A stretch of DNA of 64,000 bases from Anoplopoma fimbria (lineage: Eukaryota > Chordata > Actinopteri > Perciformes > Anoplopomatidae). The notes beneath the pieces were generated by a model that saw nothing but the letters and a program-made list of their open reading frames with translations, made no database searches and was not told the DNA's origin. A program made the translations under genes and the position numbers. The stretch is taken from contig NC_072460.1 of assembly GCF_027596085.1 (NCBI RefSeq), positions 12,195,326 to 12,259,325 of the forward strand, read 5' to 3'. Each line of letters opens with the position of its first letter. Positions within the stretch are counted from its first letter, which is position 1. Below are positions 54,579-64,000 of this stretch, piece by piece.

Positions 54579-56166
54579 CTTTACAAGAATAATCCAATTG
54601 TTTTCCTCAGGATTAAATTATTCAAATTCTCTTCACAGTCAACTCTGGATTTTTCATTGTTACAAATATATTCTAGTAAATTCCAGTCCGTGTGTGGTTC
54701 ATTTCTCCCTCTGCCTTTCTCCTGTACTGAGAATAGATAATCCTATTAAGAGATCCACAGTCAAACCAGAGCAGGACGACTGCCCCAAGAGGCTCATGGG
54801 TAGCCGCAGGGCTGTACCTGTTGCTGTGTTTGTATCTTTGGTTAAGAAATGCTGGTGTTGTCCCAAGTGATGAATCAAGTTTATCTCTTCCCATCAGTCT
54901 CACCTTCCTTTAGAGAAGGACATATTTGAGTCCTAACTATAAACTTTACTGAATCCAAACACTTCAGATAAAGTAATATATCGCTATTTTTAAATTGATT
55001 GATGGATGCATGTACTTTACTGTACACCTGACACATAGTGGTTTAAAAGCCTCAACAGTGCTTTAACTTTAATTTGTTTTACTTATTTCCAAATCTCAAT
55101 GCTGTATTCTGTATGTCATTAAATATATATATATAAAAAATATATTATTTAATGTCATGCAGTATTTCATGCATTTGCCGCTTTCCTTCACATCTCTATA
55201 ATGGTTGCCCACAAATGACGCTCTATCTGGCTGCTGAGGGCCCCTGATAAGGTCAGCTGATTCAGGACATTATAATCAGCAGTTATTGATTCTTTTTACC
55301 CCAAAAAAATATGAATTAGATTAGGTATAATAGTATGTTATTTAAAACATGGGAGAGAAAACTCTGTTAGTAGCATAGCCGCAGGGCTGTACCTGTTGCT
55401 GTGTTTGTATCTTTGGTTAAGAAATGCTGGTGTTGTCCCAAGTGATGAATCAAGTTTATCTCTTCCCATCAGACTTCAGATAAAGTAATATATCGCTATT
55501 TTTAAATTGATTCAGGGAGCTCCACATGGTTGATGTTAACATTAGTAACTAGTGGTGGGCTGACAGATGCTTAGTATTGATCCCCATAAAAAGAGTAAAA
55601 ATAAATGCCCCTTAAAAAATGAGTCAGTAGCAATTTGTGTATTCAGAAGTAGTCCATTGTGCATTCACCTTATAAGTCACTACGCATTTCTGTCCCCTGT
55701 ACATTGATTCTTACACAGCTAAGATTGAAGTATTTATAAACGGGATCAATGAAGACACAATTTGAATGCTTCAGAGCACATTACTGATGAGGCTCCAAAA
55801 TGCTTTTTGCTATATACATTTTTAAATTCTGACAGGAGCTTTAACAGCTTTGTTTTGTCCCTACATTATATCATTCAATGCATTTTAATAATATAAAAGG
55901 CCTTATAATGAGAATAGACAGCTAGCATCTCAATAATATTTGAATACAAGTTATATTTTATGGTTTAGACTGAACTATGGACCAAGATAAATAAATGACT
56001 GGGTACAATGTGAAGCACTTGCAAGCTTGTAGCTGAAAACTCAAAGTACTGAGGTGTCCATGAGGATTACACCCTGAAAAACAAACTCTGTATCTGACAA
56101 AAGAGAAACACTCAAAGCAGTTAATTTGGAGCAACTCCGTGTTTTTATTAATAGAAACGCTGTCCT
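54579..56166. other. upstream region of the IRAG-like gene and rpl10a 3' flank
   Basis: AT-rich DNA with a perfect direct duplication (54801-54897 plus 54961-55000, repeated at 55376-55512). An AT palindrome, atatatatat-type, lies near 55123-55150. No confirmed exon; 5' exons of the IRAG-like gene may lie here but could not be recognised. Confidence 0.45.
54801..55512 (+). repeat. 137-bp direct duplication, second copy lacking an internal 63 bp
   Basis: 54801-54897 is identical over all 97 bases to 55376-55472. The next 40 bases of the second copy (55473-55512) are identical to 54961-55000, so the first copy has 63 extra bases (54898-54960) between the two blocks. No microhomology is visible at the junction. 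Copies are 575 bp apart. Confidence 0.95.
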
Positions 56167-58441
<2,275 letters not shown>

Positions 58442-58474
58442 TTTAGCGGCTCGTCCCTCTCCACTCGCTACGTT

Positions 58475-58485
58475 GAAAAAGGAAG
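58475..58485 (-). promoter_or_regulatory. candidate 5' TOP transcription start of rpl10a
   Basis: On the minus strand the sequence cttcctttttc lies about 35-45 bases before the ATG. It is a C followed by an unbroken pyrimidine run, as at terminal-oligopyrimidine starts of ribosomal protein genes, which place mRNAs under mTOR/LARP1 control. Position and composition fit; the start itself is inferred. Confidence 0.55.
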
Positions 58486-58550
58486 TCGAGAGGGAAGTTA
58501 CGCAAAATAAAGGCGCCTTTGTGCCTACGTCATCAAAAAGCGCAGAGGAG

Positions 58551-58625
58551 TTGTTTTTTTTTCCCACCCAACTTTATTGAGAAAATTCAATACATTCATT
58601 AAATGGAATATATATATGTTCCATT
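58551..58625 (-). repeat. possible 3' end of a retroposed element
   Basis: Read on the minus strand, ttttctcaataaagttggg is followed directly by an A-run of about ten bases: a polyadenylation signal then a tail-like run, as at the 3' end of a LINE insertion. Body similarity upstream (58625-59290) could not be established, so the class is a guess. It sits just upstream of the rpl10a promoter. Confidence 0.35.
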
Positions 58626-59361
58626 TTGTTTTTCTTTTAGGAGTTGCAGTAAATACATCATATTGTAGATATATTATGAAAAGATAAACTCAATTGTACA
58701 ACAAAAAACTAAATGTAGGTAAACGATCAGGGTGTGCTTATTTGAACTGTCTAAATAATCATGTTTTTGCCAATTCTTAATTTTCGAGTTTTCAATATCA
58801 GGATCGTCAAATACTTTTTAAAATATTTTAAAGTATGACAGGGGGGCAGTCTTTCACGCCATATCAATCTATGGATAGACAAAAATATTATGCTAAGATA
58901 TTAATCAAGTTAAGAGTGTACATTTTGTCTGCAGAGAATTAAAAAGTTCAAATTGTGATGCATTTATCTTGTCATGAGAGTATATTTGTTTCTCCTTTTT
59001 TAAAATGACAAATTTTAACTTCAGCAGGGAGTACACACATCCATCCAAAGTATTAAAAAAAGACTTTGTATAATATGTTTAACTCTGTTGCTTACCTTAT
59101 ATTTCTAATGATTTTTAAAAAATACATATTTAGTGAAGTACAAGTTTAAGGAACACTAAAGGGAAGTATTCAGGTCAAGGGCCTCAAAATGTTATGCAGT
59201 GCTTGAGTAAATATATTTCTTAAAGATTTGACTGAGGGGGGGATATGTTTCTGTGTCTAACTGTTGGAATGAGCTGCTTCATTTTCAAGTGATGTATGAC
59301 AAGAGATGGACAAGAACTTATTCAAACAGTTTTATTATCAAGTATAAATACAAAAGGAAAT
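58626..59361. other. spacer between rpl10a promoter and fance 3' end
   Basis: AT-rich sequence. Part may be the body of the possible retroposed element ending near 58551, and the rightmost part is fance 3' UTR. No open frame of note. Confidence 0.4.
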
Positions 59362-62300
59362 TCATGTGTGTGTGATTCTTTTCAAGGCAGCTTGGAGAGA
59401 CTTTTTCAGGAAGGTCTCATTAACCATCAGGCAACCTTGCAGTGAGTGTTTGTGTGCAGCCGTTACCTGGAAAACATTGATACACATGCAGAAAGGTTAC
59501 AAATACGATTTCATCCACTGCTCTGACATTATGCATGATATAAAGTACAAACTTACATGACTGTTATATTTGGTGAGGACTGTGAGCATCATTTTTGCAA
59601 ACTTCACAGACTTTGTAAATTGAGGACCCTGGCTGATGAGCTGTTCGCTGAACTGTGTGAACAATTCTTCACTGAAGTCAGGCTGAAATTCAAAACAGAG
59701 ACAAACAGGCATCTCAATAACAATGAATATTATGACTATGTGGCCTTGCAGCACTTTCACCATGAATAAACAAACGTTCATCTTACCTTGGAGTCTAGCA
59801 AGCTGTGGATAACGGAGAGCACAGCCTCACTCCACAATATTTTGAATGTCATTCTGGGGGGGTAAAAATACAGCATAATAACCATAAGAGTCTGTTATTA
59901 TTTTGTGTTTATTTGACGGACTACTGCAGTAAAAACACAATTTAAATGTTTTATCTTACTGAAGCACCAGCAGTCTGTAATGGGAATCCAGGCAGCCTTC
60001 GATCAGTCTGTTTAGCAGCTCAGCCTGTGAGTTCCCTGAAATCAAAGCAAAGTTCAAAATAGAGGATCAGTTGATGTTCGGTCTAAGAGGTGAGGAACAA
60101 GGTCGTACCTTCAAAGCATCTGTCCTGTTTCTATGTACTTGAATCAGGACGATGAATCCATACCAGCTGCTCTGTCACAGGCAATGCTAATAATTGAAAA
60201 CTGCACTCAGTCGTAGCTCAACCCTTTCCTCACCTATGTTCTTTTCCTCCAGAACTGGTCCGATCAGAGCGTGGCACGTTGGTCTGGGATAGCGGCTACA
60301 CAGTGACGTAACTGCAGTGACTAAACATCTGGAGGCCGGCTCTGACAGAGATAGGACCTACAGTAAAAGTACATCCTGTCAGTCTCATACTCAGCAACAC
60401 ATTTTCTGTACTTTGCATCTCCAGTGATGGACCTTCTGCAGCAGGAGGCTCTTGATGAGTGTTGCTGCCGTGCTGTAGCTGAAGTCAAGAGCAGGAGCCA
60501 AAATACTGCTGCACAGGTTAGGCAGAGCTTGCTCCGGTAAGTCAGGCAAACTCAGCATGCTGCATAACACCTCCACCTAAACAGGAGAGGGTGAGATGTG
60601 CAGTTAGACCTTTCACCGCCCATCAGCAAGCTAATTCATAACATGAGTGAACGCTCCGTGATTGGTCAAAAGGGTATTTCTCCTGTGCCGAGTGTAGCTG
60701 TAAAGCACAACTAGCTAAAGTAACCAGTGGTACCTACGCTGATAGTTTATAGTCATTTTTTCCGCTTTATTTCTTATATTACAGCTGCTATACATTCAGA
60801 GACATCTGTACAATATAATACCATAGCTCGGAAATACCTACTACCTTTGTGAAACTTATGTTCAATTATCAACTCAATAACCATTTCAGAGCCTTTACTT
60901 GTATTGGTGTTGTGTAGCAGTGCATTAAATGATGCATCACAGTTTACAATACAGATGTATTAATGCCGGGGTTAAACATTGACAAAAAGCCAGCAATAAA
61001 ATGTTGCGGACGTACTTGGCCGGGGTCACAGTCGTTCAACACTTTGAACACCTCCAGCGAGATCTGGTCCCACTGCAAAACGACAATAAAAATAATTATA
61101 GTAACAACAAATGTCACTCAGTCGGTGCTGGCTAGAAGAAAGAAGAGATATCTTCTTACCTCTGTCTGACTTTCCAGTAATTCTTTTATATGAAGAACCT
61201 TGACCTAAAAAAAACACCAAAATAGAAAAAGTTTATAAGTGTGATAAAAATAAGTATAATTGTCTGATTGGTACACTTGATTTGATCACTCTGGAAACCA
61301 TCAGGATGGTCTCCTGTCATTTATTGAAAAATAGATCTAATTTAACTCAAGACTGGACAGATAAAATGTGTCCTGCCGTTGAGTGTCTCTACCTTTATAT
61401 TTTCAGACAGGGCGTCACACGGACTGTCTGGTGCTTGCTGCAGTTCTTCACAAAGGGTTTCTGCTGGAGCTTCACTTTCCGATCTTCCTGATGTTTCTTC
61501 TTTTGGCCTCAATTCTTCAACATTGAGACATTCACTATCAGAGAAATCCATCTTCATCCGTTTACTCTGCTGTCCTGTTTCCTCACAATCTGAGTCCAGA
61601 GTGACAAAGCTGCTCTTTCTTTTCCGTTGTGTCCCCAGCTCTGATAGACCAGATGCATGTTGAGAATCAGATTCTACTGTTTGACCGCTGAAGCACATGG
61701 CCCATCCTCCGGTCTCGCCAAAACCGACCAAACGCTGGGACAGCTCCTTGAGTCTCTGGCTGCACTTTGGGGTGTACAGAGGTTGGTCATTGTGGGTCCC
61801 GTTATTTCTTTCCAGCTGTCTAACCAAAGCGATGACCCAGGGGCTTGGATGAGGGTCCTGGCCGAGGCATTTGAGAAGACGAAGAACAGTGGTTGAAGGA
61901 AGAACCGAGTGGATCAGATAGATGAAGGAGAGCAGGTTTTGTTTGAATAATGCTGGGAACAGGCACACCAGGGGTTTACTAGAACAGGTGAGGGGGAAAG
62001 AATGTGCGTTAGCCATAGGGACGGTATGTCCCATGATGCAGTAGATGTAAGCAAATGGTCTTGGGTTGCCACTTATGGGACATAACCATGACTTCTCAAA
62101 CTAAAATGCATTTACTTGTTCCCAATGCTGGTACTGAGCATCCAGGCTCCCGTGGTAGGACAACAATGTCAATCCAAGTAAAGTACTAATTGAGCAAATA
62201 GCAATGTCAGTCAGGCATTCAAACCCCTACTTAAGTTAGGGTGAACATGTTTTATTTAAATGTAGGAGAGGTTTTTTTTGTTTATTTTTTTTTTAAAGTA

Positions 62301-62799
62301 CACAGTTTTCTTCTGAAAGTACAAGTAGTGAATAAAATACTAAAAAGTACAAATATGATACGCCACAATGGAATCACTTTATCTTCAACTCGTAGTATGT
62401 GAATGTCTGCAGTGATACATGACATGTCTACATGTGTCATTTCTGCATTGAAGGTTCCCACACCTGTCGCTTGTAAACAGTTTCCATGTCAACAATAACG
62501 TCCTTAGTTAATGTCGCCTACGTACAGTCGAGCAGAAACAAACAAACCGACACATGAAGAGAACCGGTGTCTCCTACAGAACCTAACGCGGTGACTCACA
62601 CAGTGAGCGGCTGGGCTTCTGTACGCGGACAGGCTACGTCGTCCTGGCACAGGGTCTCCATGAAGACAGACAGGGACATGTCCGGGTTGACTCGCTGCTG
62701 CCGGTGGAAGACGTCCAGAGCTCTGTGGGCTCCGGAGGTCCCGCACAGAAGCGCCCGAACCAGCAGCTTAGCCTGCCCGTCAAACCGACTCAGAAACAT
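59362..62799 (-). CDS. fance: Fanconi anaemia group E protein
   Basis: Nuclear subunit of the Fanconi anaemia core complex; bridges FANCC and FANCD2 in interstrand-crosslink repair. Coding exons: 62799-62600, 61978-61393, 61204-61160, 61072-61016, 60576-60433, 60357-60234, 60035-59960, 59853-59787, 59682-59557, 59466-59362. All phases close: 509 residues (human 536). Recognised features are KPLVCLFPALFKQNLLSF (human KPLLLRLPRICQRNLMSL), an acidic, serine-rich linker with a basic cluster (QRKRKSS) in exon 2, helical-repeat motifs, and the conserved stretch VKFAKMMLTVLTKYNSHV (human AYAKLMLTVMTKYQANI). It ends NETFLKKSLQAALKRI. The ATG at 62799 is the first in frame; an upstream in-frame GTG at 62823 was rejected as start. 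Compared with human the N-terminus is shorter. Confidence 0.94.
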
Positions 62800-63000
62800 A
62801 GCAGCCGGTGCACGTTGCCCCACGACTCGCTACATGCCTGCAGTCAAGAAGTTACCCCGCCATTTGTTGACATCTCTTCTTCGCTGGTGTCATGTCACGA
62901 AACGTGTGCTCCAACGCGCCACCTAGTGGTGAAACTCTGAAGCAACCAGTTCCAACCTCTCAAATCAAATCTTAACAATTTATAACTACAAAAATGTCAA
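62800..63000 (-). promoter_or_regulatory. fance promoter region
   Basis: Short G+C-richer segment between the fance ATG and the AT-rich 3' region of the next minus-strand gene. It must hold the fance transcription start. No TATA box or other clear core element was recognised. Confidence 0.35.
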
Positions 63001-63760
63001 TAAAAGCACGAAACACCTTTTCAGTGAGACAAAGTGTGAAGCAATGTTTTATTTTCTGTGTACAAGTACAACTTGTTTAAAAAGAAATAAAAACTTACAT
63101 TTCATATTCTTGCCAAAACTAGGGAAAAAGGGTCTCTTGACTTGAGGCAGTTATCAGTAGTGGACATTAGCAAGAAGGGGTACAGCATACTTTTTATCTA
63201 TAGACAATTAAAACTACCATCCACACACTTTAAAATATCAAAACAGTGCAAATTGTTAGGAGAGAAGTCAGAATTGAGCACTCCTATTAGAGATTATGGG
63301 AAAATTAACAACTTGCAACATGTTTGAAGCACTATGGCCACAGGAGAAGATAAATCCAAACTAGAAGGCCATAGACAGCCACAATGTCATTAGACGGATG
63401 CATCACATCTGGGACGCCGACATCTAGAACAGGGGCAAAAAAAACATGTGCTACAGAGAGCCAAGCGTACACGTATTCATTACCAAACAGAAACTGCAGC
63501 AGGTGATTTAACAAGTAACTGCCTCTCTGGTTGAAGGAGGGCTACTCAGTAAAATCACCTGCTGTAGCTTGACTGTCATTAAAAAACACACTGGGGGCCC
63601 TCAATGGTGCACGGTTGACATCCGGGATCTTGATCACAGTTCGCAAGAGAAGATTTTAATACTGACGGGAGGGTAAAACCCAGACCATGTGTTCTTTTTT
63701 AATTATATAATTAAGACCCCATTCATGGTTTCAGGCACTGACAAAAAAGGTGGAAAAGTC
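63001..63760 (-). other. probable 3' UTR of the gene ending at 63761
   Basis: The interval lies downstream of a stop codon and before the fance promoter, so it most likely holds the 3' UTR of the unidentified gene. On the minus strand, tttatttt/aataaa-type sequence occurs near 63090 (ttaaaaagaaataaaaac on plus). Short open frames here look fortuitous. Confidence 0.4.
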
Positions 63761-63901
63761 TCAGAAACCATACTCCCCCGATAGGTAAAAAGGAAAGCCA
63801 AAGTCGTCATCGTCGTCTTCATCATCGTCCCCGAGAAGGGTCATGGCTATGAAAAGATTAAGTAGGTCTACGCCATCGTAGTCTTCATCTTCTGTATAAT
63901 A
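63761..63901 (-). CDS. last coding exon of an unidentified gene, acidic C-terminus (partial)
   Basis: On the minus strand a clear acceptor (ttgctcaatag) is followed by an open frame of 46 codons and a stop. The peptide starts YYTEDEDYDGVDLLNLF, contains a run of aspartate/glutamate (GDDDEDDDDD), and ends FGFPFYLSGEYGF. The phase-0 reading is the only long open one. I do not recognise the protein. The short hydrophobic stretch (LLNLFIAMTLL) before the acidic run could be amphipathic helix or a membrane-proximal piece. The rest of the gene lies beyond the right edge. Confidence 0.55.
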   Translation of the reverse strand, partial: YYTEDEDYDGVDLLNLFIAMTLLGDDDEDDDDDFGFPFYLSGEYGF

Positions 63902-64000
63902 CTATTGAGCAAGAAACAAATTTAAGTGAAAAGTAAACATGCATATCTCACACATACCAGTGGTGGAGAGAACTGGATAACACAACAGGGATTATATTTA

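Noticed and set aside
54673..54903. 76-codon minus-strand frame overlapping the duplicated block, as an upstream exon of the IRAG-like gene
   Set aside because: No acceptor/donor pair in phase with the next exon, no family similarity, and the frame crosses the duplication boundary.
62800..62823. Upstream in-frame GTG as start of fance, adding about eight residues
   Set aside because: Vertebrate nuclear genes very rarely start at GTG, and an in-frame ATG follows at 62799 that gives a sensible N-terminus.

Overview
The window is vertebrate nuclear DNA, almost certainly from a ray-finned (teleost, probably percomorph) fish. Every gene is split into short exons joined by GT-AG introns (one GC-AG exception). 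The proteins are vertebrate orthologues, the introns are compact, and the spacers carry AT-rich miniature transposons whose sequences I recognise as typical of teleosts. I see no prokaryotic, viral, CRISPR or toxin feature. I rebuilt exon boundaries by hand from splice sites, reading phase and remembered family sequences. Phases close for all complete genes. No alignment could be run.

Layout, left to right: (1) 1-8528, minus strand: 5' nine coding exons of a p38alpha MAP kinase (mapk14), running off the left edge. (2) 11294-21398, minus: elapor1, 22 coding exons. (3) 21954-22748, plus: cfap276, head-to-head with elapor1 across a 555-bp shared promoter, as in the human ELAPOR1/CFAP276 pair. 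(4) 24009-34185, minus: smc5, 24 coding exons, with a pogo/Tigger-type mobile element in one intron and one GC-AG intron. (5) 34186-38830: spacer with a CpG-rich block near 35.5-36.1 kb and a possible orphan exon near 38.0-38.2 kb. (6) 38831-40646, plus: a divergent FAM107-family gene. (7) 42.3-49936, plus: inava (C1orf106 orthologue) with nine coding exons and a probable distal noncoding first exon. (8) 50823-54578, minus: an IRAG/JAW1/MRVI1-family tail-anchored coiled-coil protein that matches neither IRAG1 nor IRAG2 closely. (9) 56167-58441, minus: rpl10a. (10) 59362-62799, minus: fance. (11) 63761-63901, minus: last coding exon of an unidentified gene with a very acidic C-terminus.

The genes do not form a pathway. 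smc5 (SMC5/6 complex) and fance (Fanconi anaemia core complex) both act in DNA repair. mapk14 and inava act in stress and innate-immune signalling. elapor1 and the IRAG-like protein are membrane proteins of the endolysosome and ER respectively. cfap276 is an axonemal protein and rpl10a is ribosomal. mapk14, rpl10a and fance are neighbours on human 6p21, whereas the other genes map to other human chromosomes, so the window is a rearranged mosaic of ancestral blocks.

Nothing here is convincingly an undescribed system. The best leads are a UG repeat abutting a 3' splice site in the IRAG-like gene, the smc5 GC-AG intron, a perfectly identical duplication with an exact 63-bp internal gap near 54.8/55.4 kb, the IRAG-like paralogue itself, and the unidentified exon at the right edge.
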